DNA of 64,000 nt from Salibaculum halophilum (GCF_002094885.1 NZ_MSIT01000001.1:186001-250000); one strand, 5' to 3'. Counted from the stretch's first letter, positions 18,647-27,173 are shown. The notes: generated from the letters alone by a model not told the origin. Program-made: numbers and translations.

Positions 18647-19323
18647 GCGGGCACGCGGGCGCGGAGGAAATCGCCGATTTGCCGCGCGATCGGCGCATTG
18701 TCCACGGGCCGGTCCAGCCCGGCGCGGGCCTGTGCCAGTTGCGCATCGGGCACCGTGTCGCCGCGATGGTCTATCAGCCCGGCGATCACGTCGCGGTCGA
18801 ACTCGGGGTGGGCCTGAACCGTCAGGATTTCGGGGCCCAGGCGCAGCGCGGCATGGGCGCAGCGGTCGTTGGTGGCCAGAACCTCGGCCCCCGGGGGCAG
18901 CTCGACCACCTGATCCTGGTGCCAGGCGTTCAGGGCAAGCGTTTCGCCCTGCCAGTCGTAGGTCTGCCGCCCCACGACCCAGCCGCCGGCGAATTGCTCG
19001 ACCCGGCCGCCGAAGGCCTGCGCGATGATCTGGTGGCCGAAACAGACGCCCACCAGCGGCTGGCCCGCCTCACCAATGGCGCGGATTAGCTCTTCGAGCG
19101 GTGGAATCCAGCGGTGATCCTCGTAGGCGCCGTGCCGCGATCCGGTGATCAGCCAGCCGTCGCAGGCCGTCGGGCCGGAGGGAAACACCCCGTCGACGAC
19201 ATCGAAGGTGGCAAAGTCGAAGCCCCGGCCGGCGAGAAGCTGGCGGAACATCGCGTCGTAATCGCCCAGGAAGGGGCGCATCTGGTCGGGCGCATGGCCC
19301 GTCTGCAGGACACCGATTTTCAT
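18643..19323 (-). CDS. class I glutamine amidotransferase-like hydrolase
   Basis: 226 residues. The Cys-His-Glu triad is visible: LVGVCFGHQIIAQAFGG (nucleophile near 96) and LTVQAHPEFD. It is a stand-alone domain like GuaA-N or PuuD-class hydrolases. In the gamma-glutamylation route such an enzyme would remove the gamma-glutamyl group from the final product, and the operon position (ahead of PuuA- and PuuB-like genes) fits; whether it is a true gamma-Glu-GABA hydrolase is inference. Start ATG 19323 (MKIGVLQTGHAPDQM) has AGGTGATCC upstream. Confidence 0.85.
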   Translation of the reverse strand: MKIGVLQTGHAPDQMRPFLGDYDAMFRQLLAGRGFDFATFDVVDGVFPSGPTACDGWLITGSRHGAYEDHRWIPPLEELIRAIGEAGQPLVGVCFGHQIIAQAFGGRVEQFAGGWVVGRQTYDWQGETLALNAWHQDQVVELPPGAEVLATNDRCAHAALRLGPEILTVQAHPEFDRDVIAGLIDHRGDTVPDAQLAQARAGLDRPVDNAPIARQIGDFLRARVPA

Positions 19324-19383
19324 GGATCACCTCGCGTTCTGGCCAGACCCTAGGACCCGGCACCGGCCTTGTCGAGCGGCGGC

Positions 19384-20190
19384 CTAGCGCACCGCCGGGG
19401 CGCGCAGGCGCAAGCGTGCGCGCCGCTCCTGCGGCAGGTGCCGGTTCAGGTGGCGGTTGATGGCCCCCATTACGGCGATGATAACCAGGGTCAGCAGGAT
19501 GAAGAACCCCGCCAGGATCGGGTAGGGCACGAAGGGATTGAAGGTCTTGTCGGCGAAGTAGCTGGCGTAATAGAGCGCGTCGCCGCGCTGTTGCCAGGCC
19601 GGAAAGCTGCTGAAGAAGACCAGCGTGGTGGAATGAAACAGGAAGATCGCCTCGTTGGTATAGGCGGGCCAAGCCAGCCGCAGCATCGTCGGCCAGGTGA
19701 TCTTGCGGAACTTGGCCCAGCCGGAAAAGCCGTAGGCGTCGGCGGCCTCGGTATCACCGCGCGGGATGGATTGCAGCGCGCCGTGAAAGATCTCACCCGA
19801 GTAGGCGGCCGTGTTGAGAAACAGCACGATGGCCGCGCCTACCGCCGCCGAGGTGAAGGCGTCGAAGACCGGATAGGTCGACTTGAGACTGAGAAAGAGG
19901 AAATAGGCAAAGAAGAACTGGATGAAGAGCGGCGAGCCCCGGAACAGGAAAATGAACCATGTGGACGGTGTGCGCAGCAGCCGGTTGGGACTGGCCTTTC
20001 CCATGGCCACCGCCGTGGCCAAGACGAATCCCGTCAGAAGGGCGACGAGGCCGAAGTAGACGTTCCAGATCATCCCCGAACCGATCAGGGTGAATTGCTG
20101 GCACAGCGTGAAGTCCTCGCGCGGGAGCAGGCGCTCGCCGAACCCGAGCGACCGGAAAGCGTAGTCGGATATGGTTTGCCAACAACTCAT
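19384..20190 (-). CDS. polar amino-acid-type ABC transporter permease (second permease)
   Basis: 268-residue HisQ/OccQ-type permease with about five helices and the EAA loop AADAYGFSGWAKFRKITWPTMLRLAWPAYTNEA. FRGSPLFIQFFFAYFLF is also family-typical. Such importers need two permeases; this is the obvious partner of the permease ending at 13168, but it lies 6.2 kb away on the opposite strand. Start ATG 20190 (MSCWQTISDYAF) is chosen since the longer frame runs back through palindromic DNA and the phaR gene. The PuuD-like gene follows 60 bases downstream, consistent with one operon. Confidence 0.93.
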   Translation of the reverse strand: MSCWQTISDYAFRSLGFGERLLPREDFTLCQQFTLIGSGMIWNVYFGLVALLTGFVLATAVAMGKASPNRLLRTPSTWFIFLFRGSPLFIQFFFAYFLFLSLKSTYPVFDAFTSAAVGAAIVLFLNTAAYSGEIFHGALQSIPRGDTEAADAYGFSGWAKFRKITWPTMLRLAWPAYTNEAIFLFHSTTLVFFSSFPAWQQRGDALYYASYFADKTFNPFVPYPILAGFFILLTLVIIAVMGAINRHLNRHLPQERRARLRLRAPAVR

Positions 20191-20208
20191 CGGTTCGGTC
20201 CAGGTGCG

Positions 20209-20258
20209 CGCAAAATTCCAGAATTTTGCGGCGCGAACGAAATTCCGGAATTTCGTTC
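20209..20258. repeat. double palindrome, copy 2 (inverted relative to copy 1)
   Basis: CGCAAAATTC-CA-GAATTTTGCG (20209-20230) and GAACGAAATTC-CG-GAATTTCGTTC (20235-20258), 4 bases apart, both perfect. Read on the minus strand, the order (CGAAATTC type first, CAAAATTC type second) is the same as in copy 1 on the plus strand. It begins at the stop codon of phaR and lies 18 bases before the second permease start. Confidence 0.9.
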
Positions 20259-20815
20259 TATTTCCCCATCTTCGCCAGCTTTTCCTGAAGCTTGGCCAGC
20301 TCCGTCTTGATATCGTCGAGATCTTCCTCGCCCTGGTCCGTCCGCGCCCCGGATTCTGCGTCGGTTGTCCCGGTTCCCATGACACCGCCGGTCATTGCCT
20401 TGAGAAAGGCCCGTTGCTGCGCCTGCATGGCCTCGACCCCGGGCATCTGCGACAGCGCGCCCATGGGCCCCATGTTCTCCATCATCTTGGACTGGCTCTC
20501 GCGCAGCATCTCGAAGGACTGGGCGAGGAACTGCGGTACCACCGACATCGACTGGCTGGTGTAGGACCGCACGAGGTCGGTCAGGACATCCACGGGCAGC
20601 ACGCTTTCGCCGCGGCTTTCGTGTTCGGCGATGATCTGCAGCAGATACTGTCGGGTCAGGTCGTCACCTGACTTCAGGTCCACGATCTGGACCTCGCGAC
20701 CGTCCCGGATGAAGGCGGCGATGTCCTCGAGCGTCACGTAGTCGCTCGTCTCGGTGTTGTACAGACGGCGGCTTGCATAGCGCTTGATCAGCAGCGGCTG
20801 GGACGTTTCGGCCAA
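20258..20815 (-). CDS. phaR: polyhydroxyalkanoate synthesis repressor PhaR
   Basis: 185-residue DNA-binding regulator that senses PHA granules. The N-terminal PHB/PHA accumulation regulator domain is unmistakable: LLIKRYASRRLYNTETSDYVTLEDIAAFIRDG (residues 8-39), then VQIVDLKSGDDLTRQYLLQIIAEHE. The C-terminus is a Met/Gln-rich amphipathic region and a coiled-coil tail (EEDLDDIKTELAKLQEKLAKMGK) that may contact the polymer or other subunits. It is expected to repress phasin expression until PHA titrates it. It lies downstream of the phasin gene, with a terminator between. Confidence 0.95.
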   Translation of the reverse strand: MAETSQPLLIKRYASRRLYNTETSDYVTLEDIAAFIRDGREVQIVDLKSGDDLTRQYLLQIIAEHESRGESVLPVDVLTDLVRSYTSQSMSVVPQFLAQSFEMLRESQSKMMENMGPMGALSQMPGVEAMQAQQRAFLKAMTGGVMGTGTTDAESGARTDQGEEDLDDIKTELAKLQEKLAKMGK

Positions 20816-20870
20816 GGTATTCCCTCCTCAGGACCGTTTTGCGGTGCAGAGAAGCGTGAATGCCTTTGCA

Positions 20871-20907
20871 GCAAAAAGCAAGGGCGGGCTGCTTGCGCAA
20901 CCCGCCC
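20871..20907 (-). terminator. terminator of the phasin gene
   Basis: Read leftwards: stem GGGCGGG / CCCGCCC (20882-20888 and 20901-20907) with a 12-base loop, followed by TTGCTTTTTG. Good intrinsic terminator 54 bases past the phasin stop, separating it from phaR. Confidence 0.8.
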
Positions 20908-20961
20908 CGCGTGACGTCGGCCCCCGGGGAGGAGGAAGAGGGCCGGGCGTTTGCGTATCGC

Positions 20962-21405
20962 TTACTTCGCGGCCTTCTTGGCGGCGGCGGTCACGTCCTG
21001 CGTGGCCTTCTTGGCGGCGGCGTTCATGTCCTCGGACATGTCCTTGCCGGCGGCCATCATCAGTTCCATGGTCTCGGTCTGGACCTTCTTGGCGATCTCG
21101 GCGAAGGCGGCCATGTGCTCGGCGGCGGCTTCCGAGGAGGCGGAGGTGAAGTCGCTCATCGCCTTGGCGTAGTCGGCCGGCTCGTCCTTGGCCTTGGCCA
21201 TCTCGGTCATCTTGGCCAGGGTGTCCTGGGTCCACTTGGCGCTCAACTCGGTCGATTTCTGGGCGGCGTCGATGGAGACGGCCGACAGCTTCTCGGTCAG
21301 CGAGGTCTGGGTCTTGAAGGCGTCTTCCATGGCCTTGGTGTCGACGGGGAACGCGCCCATCATGTCTTTCATCACGGTGGTGAAGTCCTGGGTCTTGGCA
21401 GTCAT
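20962..21405 (-). CDS. phaP: phasin (PHA granule-associated protein)
   Basis: 147 residues, almost wholly amphipathic helix, Ala/Lys/Met/Glu-rich, without signal peptide or membrane segment. MTAKTQDFTTVMKDMMGAFPVDTKAMEDAFKTQTSLTEKL opens the phasin-2-type helical region, and it ends in a Lys/Ala-rich tail (AAKKATQDVTAAAKKAAK) like those that mediate interactions in other phasins. It coats PHA granules. The start is ATG 21405, after GGAGATCAGATC. Two CTGC-N3-GCAG sites lie upstream, so PhaR control is expected. A terminator follows. Confidence 0.88.
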   Translation of the reverse strand: MTAKTQDFTTVMKDMMGAFPVDTKAMEDAFKTQTSLTEKLSAVSIDAAQKSTELSAKWTQDTLAKMTEMAKAKDEPADYAKAMSDFTSASSEAAAEHMAAFAEIAKKVQTETMELMMAAGKDMSEDMNAAAKKATQDVTAAAKKAAK

Positions 21406-21470
21406 GATCTGATCTCCTTGGTCAAGTTTGCGGGATGATCCCGGTTCTGCGGCTGATCGAAAAATAGATG

Positions 21471-21481
21471 CTGCAATGCAG
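21471..21481. promoter_or_regulatory. predicted PhaR operator 1 upstream of phasin
   Basis: CTGCAATGCAG, inside the longer perfect palindrome TGCTGCAATGCAGCA (21469-21483). It matches the CTGC-N3-GCAG sequence reported for PhaR in Paracoccus and Rhodobacter relatives, and lies 65 bases before the phasin start. Confidence 0.8.
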
Positions 21482-21497
21482 CATTTCAACCTTTTTT

Positions 21498-21508
21498 CTG
21501 CAGCGCAG
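21498..21508. promoter_or_regulatory. predicted PhaR operator 2 upstream of phasin
   Basis: CTGCAGCGCAG, a second CTGC-N3-GCAG, 27 bases centre to centre from operator 1. Two sites at this spacing recall the arrangement known upstream of phaP in relatives. Confidence 0.75.
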
Positions 21509-21608
21509 CATGACCCTCACGAATTTCGCCCAACCCCGGAAATTTCAGGCGAAAATCCTGTAACATTCGCGCAGGCCCACGCACGCGTTTCGCGTGGGCC
21601 GCGGAGAG

Positions 21609-23423
21609 TCAGCCGCTCTCGGGGGTGTCGGCGACAACATAGGTGCCGGGCGCGGGGGCCAGCGGCGGATGCGCCTCGGTACCGGGGCGCCGCGCCGTGG
21701 TCTTCTTGCCCGAGCGCTTGCGCAGCCACCGTTCCCATTCGGGCCACCAGCTGCCGTCGTGCCGGTCGGCTGCGGCCTGCCAGTCCTCGGGCGCGAGGGT
21801 CAGGTCATCGTTGGTCCAGTAGCCATACTTGTCCTTGGCCGGCGGATTGACGATCCCCGCGATGTGCCCCGACCCGGCGAGGATGAAGGTCTTGTCCTCG
21901 GACCCCATCCCGCGGATGCCCCGGTAGGAGCTTTTCCAGGCGGCGATGTGGTCGGTCTCGCAGGCAATGGCACAGAGCGGCACCTGTACGTTCTCGATGC
22001 GCGCCACGTGGCCGGCCACCTCGAACCCGCCGCTGGCGAATTCGTCACGCTGGCAAAGGCCGCGCAGGTATTCCATGGCCATCTTCGCCGGCAGGTTGGT
22101 GCCGTCGCCGTTCCAGTAGAGCAGGTCGAAGGCCGGCGGCCCCTCGCCCAGCATGTAGGACCGGATCGCCGGCTGATAGACCAGATCGTTGGCGCGCAGG
22201 AAGGAAAAGGTCCGCGACATGTAGAAACTGTCGAGATAACCGTTCTCGGTGACCTCGGCCTCGATCCCGTCGACGAAATCGTCGTCGAGAAAGACCCCCA
22301 CCTCGCCCTGATCGGAAAAATCCGTCAGCGTGGTGAAGAAGGTCGCCGAATTGACGTAGTCCAGCCCGCGATCACGCAGGATCGACAGCGTCAGTGCCAG
22401 CGTCGTGCCGGCGATGCAGTAGCCGACGACATTGACCTTCCGGACCCCGCAGATCTCGCGCACGGTCTCCAGCGCGGTGACATAGCCATCCTCGATGTAG
22501 TCGGCCATGCCCACCTCGCGATAGGTGGCATCGGGGTTGACCCAGCTGACCACGAAGAGCGTGTAGCCCTGGTCGACGATCCACTTGATCAGGCTGTTGC
22601 GCGCTTTCAGGTCGAGGATGTAGAACTTGTTGATCCAGGGCGGAAAGATCACCAGCGGCGTGGTGTGCACCTTCTCGGTGCTCGGCGCATACTGGATCAG
22701 TTCGAACATGTGGTTGCGAAACACCACCTCGCCCGGCGTCGTCCCCAGGTTCTCGCCCACCTTGAAGGCCTCGCGGTCGGCCAGGTTCACGATCAGTTCG
22801 CCGTCGTTGGCCTCAAGGTCGTGGACGAGGTTCTCAAGCCCCGCGACAAGGCTCTCGCCCTCGGTCTCGACCGCGCGTTCAAGCGCGTCGGGATTGGTGG
22901 CCAGGAAGTTCGTCGGCGCCATGAGGTCCACGATCTGCTGGCTGAAATAGCGCAGACGCTTGCGATCGCGGTCGTCCAGCCCCTCGATGGCCTCGACCGC
23001 GTTGGACACGGCCTCGGCATTGAGCATGTACTGCTGCTTGACGAAGTTGAAATAGGGGTGCGTGTCCCAAAGCGGGTTGCGAAACCGCTTGTCATCCGGG
23101 GTGTGATCCTCGGGCGCCTTGAGCTGCCCGCTGGCCAGCGCCTGCTGCGCCTCTACGTAGTGCTGCAGCGTCTTGCCCCAGTAGCCCACCTGCTGCTCGA
23201 TCAGCTTGGCGGGGTTCTGCATCATCTCGGTCCAATAGGTCGTGGCAGCCTTGGCGTAGAGCGCGTGACTGGGGCCCTGCAGGTCCTCGGGGACGTGCCG
23301 CTTGTGCGAAAGGACATTGACCAGGCGCTGGGTCAGTTCCTCGATCCGCGACATGTTTTCCTCCAGCCGCGACAGCGCCGCAGGATCGTCCGCCGTGCCC
23401 TCTCCGGAATCCTCGGTTGTCAT
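21609..23423 (-). CDS. phaC: class I polyhydroxyalkanoate synthase
   Basis: Polymerises (R)-3-hydroxyacyl-CoA to PHA on granule surfaces. 604 residues. The alpha/beta-hydrolase core has its nucleophile Cys in the lipase-like box VVGYCIAGTTLAL (near residue 334), the catalytic Asp in CAIACETDHIAAW and His in LAGSGHIAGIVNPP. YWGKTLQHYVEA and PPWINKFYILDLK are also conserved. The start is ATG 23423 (MTTEDSGEG), with GGGAGG 7 bases upstream; a longer frame extends into the shared promoter region. It is divergent from the depolymerase gene. phaA/phaB are not in the window. Confidence 0.97.
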   Translation of the reverse strand: MTTEDSGEGTADDPAALSRLEENMSRIEELTQRLVNVLSHKRHVPEDLQGPSHALYAKAATTYWTEMMQNPAKLIEQQVGYWGKTLQHYVEAQQALASGQLKAPEDHTPDDKRFRNPLWDTHPYFNFVKQQYMLNAEAVSNAVEAIEGLDDRDRKRLRYFSQQIVDLMAPTNFLATNPDALERAVETEGESLVAGLENLVHDLEANDGELIVNLADREAFKVGENLGTTPGEVVFRNHMFELIQYAPSTEKVHTTPLVIFPPWINKFYILDLKARNSLIKWIVDQGYTLFVVSWVNPDATYREVGMADYIEDGYVTALETVREICGVRKVNVVGYCIAGTTLALTLSILRDRGLDYVNSATFFTTLTDFSDQGEVGVFLDDDFVDGIEAEVTENGYLDSFYMSRTFSFLRANDLVYQPAIRSYMLGEGPPAFDLLYWNGDGTNLPAKMAMEYLRGLCQRDEFASGGFEVAGHVARIENVQVPLCAIACETDHIAAWKSSYRGIRGMGSEDKTFILAGSGHIAGIVNPPAKDKYGYWTNDDLTLAPEDWQAAADRHDGSWWPEWERWLRKRSGKKTTARRPGTEAHPPLAPAPGTYVVADTPESG

Positions 23424-23444
23424 ATGGGCCCTCCCGGGATATTT

Positions 23445-23456
23445 TGCAGCTGCAGC
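23445..23456. promoter_or_regulatory. possible PhaR-like site between phaC and phaZ
   Basis: TTGCAGCTGCAG gives TTGC-N4-GCAG, a near match to the CTGC-N3-GCAG PhaR sequence, in the 122-base divergent promoter region and just upstream of phaC's ribosome site. Weaker than the two phasin sites. Confidence 0.4.
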
Positions 23457-23545
23457 ATCTGCCACTGGCACGGCCAGCGGTCAATGCTATCCATAGCACG
23501 GATGGTCGACGTGTTCGACCGGCCACGCGCAAGCAGGAGACACCC

Positions 23546-24817
23546 GTGAAGTACATGATGACCTACGACATGATGGAAACGGCCCGGAACACGAACGAGT
23601 GGCTGGGCGCGACCGCACGGGCCATGGCCTCCTACCCGGCCTTCGCGATGTGGCCCAACCCGGGGATGGCGATGCTCAAGGCCTGGGGCGAGGTGACCGA
23701 ACGCAGCTTCGCGCGCATGGCCGCCCGCCCCGACTGGGGCATTCCCTCGGTGCCCGGCGAGGATGGCAAGGACCACGTCGTCTCGATCCGCAAGGTCATG
23801 GAACGGCCCTTCGGCGACCTGATCCATTTCCGTTGCCTTGGCCGGCACGAGCGCCCGCGCAAGGTGCTGCTGGTTGCGCCCATGTCGGGCCACTACGCGA
23901 CGCTGCTGCGCAAGACCGTGATTTCGATGCTGCCCGACTGCGAGGTCTATATCACCGACTGGCACAACGCCCGCGACATCCCCGTCTCGGCCGGCAAGTT
24001 CGACATCGAGGACTACACCCTGCACGTCATGGACTTCATGCGCGAGATGGGCCCCGAGACCCATGTCATCGCCGTCTGTCAGCCGGTGCCGCTGACGCTG
24101 GCGGCCACCGCCTACCTGGCCGAACTGCACCCCGAGGCGCAGCCACGCTCGCTGACGCTGATCGGCGGCCCCGTCGACCCCGAGGCGAACCACACCGAGG
24201 TCACCGACTTCGGCCGCACGGTCACCATGGGCCAGCTCGAACAGTCGATGATTCAACGCGTCGGCTTCAAGTATGGCGGGGTCGGCCGCAAGGTCTACCC
24301 GGGGCTGCTGCAATTGGCCTCCTTCATCTCGATGAACGGCGAGACCCACACCAATGCCTTTACCAACCAGATCCTGCGCGGCGCGCGGGGCGAGGCCAGC
24401 GACCACGACAAGCACAACACCTTCTACGACGAATATCTCGCCGTGATGGACATGACGGCCGAATTCTACCTTTCCACGGTCGAACGCATCTTCAAGGCCC
24501 GCGAGATCGCCCGCAACGACTTCACCGTCGATGGCCACAAGGTCGATTTCGGCAAGATCACCGATGTCGCGGTCAAGATCGTCGAGGGCGAGGATGACGA
24601 TATCTCGGCCCCCGGCCAGTGCCTGGCCGCGCTCGACCTGCTGACCGGCCTGCCCGACAGCAAGAAGGCCAGCCACCTGGAACCCGGCGCCGGGCATTAC
24701 GGCATCTTCGCCGGCAAGAGCTGGCGCAACAACATCCGCCCGCTTGTGCTGGACTTCATCGACGCCAATTCCGAAGCCCGGGACGAACCTGCGCCGCGCA
24801 TCGCGGCCGTCGAATAA
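23546..24817 (+). CDS. phaZ: intracellular polyhydroxyalkanoate depolymerase
   Basis: 423 residues of the intracellular PhaZ family (N-terminal PHB depolymerase domain), which degrades native granule polymer. The nucleophile is Cys in VIAVCQPVPLTLAA, the Cys-type box that distinguishes this family from extracellular depolymerases with Ser. DWHNARDIPVSAGKFDIEDYTLHVMDFM and LEPGAGHYGIFAGKSWRNNIRP (catalytic His) are conserved. GTG 23546 lies 5 bases after AGGAGA; the family's usual VKYMMTYDMMETARN starts here. Divergent from phaC. Its presence allows turnover of the stored polymer. Confidence 0.95.
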   Translation: MKYMMTYDMMETARNTNEWLGATARAMASYPAFAMWPNPGMAMLKAWGEVTERSFARMAARPDWGIPSVPGEDGKDHVVSIRKVMERPFGDLIHFRCLGRHERPRKVLLVAPMSGHYATLLRKTVISMLPDCEVYITDWHNARDIPVSAGKFDIEDYTLHVMDFMREMGPETHVIAVCQPVPLTLAATAYLAELHPEAQPRSLTLIGGPVDPEANHTEVTDFGRTVTMGQLEQSMIQRVGFKYGGVGRKVYPGLLQLASFISMNGETHTNAFTNQILRGARGEASDHDKHNTFYDEYLAVMDMTAEFYLSTVERIFKAREIARNDFTVDGHKVDFGKITDVAVKIVEGEDDDISAPGQCLAALDLLTGLPDSKKASHLEPGAGHYGIFAGKSWRNNIRPLVLDFIDANSEARDEPAPRIAAVE

Positions 24818-24856
24818 TTCCCCGGAAGACTACCGGCCGGCTGGCGCGCGCCCCAC

Positions 24857-25567
24857 TCAGAGCCGCGGCGATGGCTGCTCCAACCAGGCCTCAAGGGCCG
24901 CGATGGTGCCGCCGGGATCTTCCAGCATGACCGAATGCCCGACCCCGTCGAGCACCGCCAGCGTGGCACCGGGAATCAGGTCGGCCTGGAATTGTTGCCG
25001 CTTGAGCGGGGCTGTCCTGTCCAGCGCACCCGCCAGGACCAGCGCGGGCCGGGCGATCCGGCGCAGGCTCGCCTGATGATCGTATCGCCGCTGCATGGCG
25101 CGGTGCTGGCGGGCGAAAACCTCGGCACCAAGATCGCGCGCCATTTGCGACAGTCGGTCCACATGCTCGCGACGCCGCGGCCCGGCAGCAACTTGCATGG
25201 GCAGCACCTGCTGCGCCAGCACCTCCTCGAAACGGCCCGCGCGGGCGCCGATCATCAGCGGCTCGCGGTCGGCGGCCTCCTGCGGCGTGTCGCCCAGGGC
25301 ATTGGTGCCGATCAGGGCGATGCGGGTGACCCTTTCCGGCGCCCGGCGGACCATCTCCAACGCGATCACGCCGCCCAGCCCGTGCCCGGCCAGGGCGAAT
25401 TTCGCCGGCGCCCCCGAGAGCGCGGCTGAGGCCATTTCCTCGATCCGCTCACCGGTCCAGACCGGGGCGACCATGACCGGCCGCACACGGTTGAGCGCGG
25501 TGGTCACATCGGCCCAGCCGCGCGCGTCGGACAGCATGTCCGGCAACAGCACCAGTGTCTCGCGCAT
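24857..25567 (-). CDS. alpha/beta-hydrolase-fold protein lacking the nucleophile serine
   Basis: 236 residues starting MRETLVLLPDMLSDARGW, a lipase/esterase-like fold. The acid (LAGALDRTAP) and base (DGVGHSVMLEDP) of the triad are present, but the nucleophile elbow reads LAGHGLGGVIAL, so the usual Ser of G-H-S-x-G is Gly. The GGG codon is clear in the DNA. The protein is therefore probably not a hydrolase, or works by another mechanism; a binding role is possible. Start ATG 25567 is preferred to the longer frame up to 25639, which begins upstream in poor sequence. It converges on phaZ and is 72 bases after the transporter gene. Confidence 0.8.
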   Translation of the reverse strand: MRETLVLLPDMLSDARGWADVTTALNRVRPVMVAPVWTGERIEEMASAALSGAPAKFALAGHGLGGVIALEMVRRAPERVTRIALIGTNALGDTPQEAADREPLMIGARAGRFEEVLAQQVLPMQVAAGPRRREHVDRLSQMARDLGAEVFARQHRAMQRRYDHQASLRRIARPALVLAGALDRTAPLKRQQFQADLIPGATLAVLDGVGHSVMLEDPGGTIAALEAWLEQPSPRL

Positions 25568-25639
25568 GAGCGCCCGACTCCCCACCCGGCTTGATCCGCC
25601 GGCGTCAAACAGACACGCCGGCGCTGCGGATGCAACCAC

Positions 25640-26986
25640 CTATCCCGGGGCGGCCCGCGCCCGCGCGACAAGCGGCCGGTAAAGCACGAGCAAGCCGGCC
25701 ACGGCAAGCCCGAGGATCGCCGCCGGCACCAGCGTCACCGTTACCTGCAGCGCCTCCAGCGCCCCGGGGTCCTGCACGATCCGGCCCCGGGTCGTCTCGC
25801 GCCAGCCAAAAGCGCCCAGGATAATTCCCAGCGCCCCCGGTGCCAGCGCGTTGGCCAGCTTCTGGCCGACCAGCCATATGGCCGAGAACCCGCCCTCGAT
25901 CGCGGCCCCGGTGCGGGCGCGGGTCACATCCATCAGGTCGGGATACATGGCCCACGGGATCTGCTGGTAGGCGCCGTTGGTCATCCCCGCCAGCACGAAA
26001 AGCCCGGCAATCGCCGTGACATTCGAAGACGGAAGCGCGGCGAACAGCCCCAGCAGCAGCACGACGTAGAGACACAAGCCCAGCACCAGCGCCCCCAGCT
26101 TGCCCAGCCGCGCCGAGGCCAGAACCCAGCCCGCCTGGCTCAGGATCGACCCGACCGTGAAGGCCGCAAACAGAAGCGACAGCACCGACACCGCCTGCGC
26201 CACCCCCGACAGGGGCGTGTCCCCGGTATCGGTGATCAGATACAGCGCGGCAAAGGGCAGCCCGGCGGTGATCAGCGCCACCGCCAGCGTCATCACCCCG
26301 TAAAGCCCGGCCAGCACCAGGAAGGGGCGATTGCCCAGCACATGGGCCAACACCTGCCGCGGCCCGATCCGCACCGGCGTCGCATGCCGCGGCGCATCCC
26401 GGATCGACCAGACCGAGACCCAGATCGCCCCCAGGATCAAAGGCGAGACCACCAGCGCCGCCCGCGCATGCCCGACCGAGGCGGCGAGCGCCGGCACCAG
26501 CGCCCCGCCCAGCAGGATGCCGAGGCTGGCAAATCCCATGCGCCAGGACATCATCTGCGACCGGTCGCGAGCGTCCTCGGTGATCTCGCCGGCCAGGGCG
26601 CCATAGGGAATGGCAACCATGGTGAACCCCAGCGTGGCCAGACAGAAAAACCCCAGCACCCAGGGCAGCGCCGCCACGCCCGCCATCCCCCCGGGCACTG
26701 CGAAAAGCCCCACCATGCCCGCCACCATGACCACCGCCCCCGCCACCATCCAGGGCGCGCGCCGCCCGAAACGGCTGTCGGTGCGGTCCGACAGATAGCC
26801 GATCACCGGGTCGGTGATCATGTCGAAGACCAGAACGCCCGTCGTGGCCGCCCCCGCCATCCCCGCCGGCACCCCGAGGTAGGAGGTCAGGAAGGCCAGC
26901 ACCAGCAACTGCTTGACCACCACGAAGACCACCACGCCGAGGTCCGCCAGTCCCCAGCCCGCCTTTTGCCCCTGTGTCAGCGCCAT
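25640..26986 (-). CDS. GPH-type (glycoside-pentoside-hexuronide) MFS transporter
   Basis: 448 residues with about 12 membrane helices. The N-terminal DMITDPVIGYLSDRTDSRFGRRAPWM is the classic GPH signature (cation:sugar symporters such as MelB); FTMVAIPYGALAGEITEDARDRSQMMSWRMGFASLG matches the second conserved region, and AMYPDLMDVTRARTGAAIEGGFSAIW the C-terminal half. Family members take up glycosides or related solutes, and this group in marine bacteria has unknown substrates. Same strand as the hydrolase gene downstream, so possibly one transcript. Confidence 0.88.
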   Translation of the reverse strand: MALTQGQKAGWGLADLGVVVFVVVKQLLVLAFLTSYLGVPAGMAGAATTGVLVFDMITDPVIGYLSDRTDSRFGRRAPWMVAGAVVMVAGMVGLFAVPGGMAGVAALPWVLGFFCLATLGFTMVAIPYGALAGEITEDARDRSQMMSWRMGFASLGILLGGALVPALAASVGHARAALVVSPLILGAIWVSVWSIRDAPRHATPVRIGPRQVLAHVLGNRPFLVLAGLYGVMTLAVALITAGLPFAALYLITDTGDTPLSGVAQAVSVLSLLFAAFTVGSILSQAGWVLASARLGKLGALVLGLCLYVVLLLGLFAALPSSNVTAIAGLFVLAGMTNGAYQQIPWAMYPDLMDVTRARTGAAIEGGFSAIWLVGQKLANALAPGALGIILGAFGWRETTRGRIVQDPGALEALQVTVTLVPAAILGLAVAGLLVLYRPLVARARAAPG

Positions 26987-27062
26987 GCACCCTCCCCGCT
27001 GGCTCCAGACAACACCGAATCCGGCCTCGGCCCAAGCGAAACCGCCATACCGGCCCCCGTTT

Positions 27063-27090
27063 CTTCTGGCCCGAAATATCCTCGGGGGGA
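27063..27090 (-). repeat. intergenic repeat copy 2
   Basis: On the minus strand the core GAGGATATTTCGGGCCAGAA, flanked by a C-run, matches the repeat at 8415-8443 almost base for base. It lies downstream of the hydrolase gene 27174-27914 and is read in the same direction as that gene, as in copy 1. The rest of 26987-27173 shows no gene. Confidence 0.65.
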
Positions 27091-27173
27091 ATTGGCCCGA
27101 CGGGCCAAGGGGGGCAGACAGCCCCCATGCCCGAGGCGCAGCCGAGGCATACCTGCGCGGCGCAGCCGCCCCG

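Noticed and set aside
21594-23549. Plus-strand frame of 651 residues opposite phaC
   Set aside because: Shadow of the PHA synthase frame; composition His/Arg/Leu-rich with no motif.
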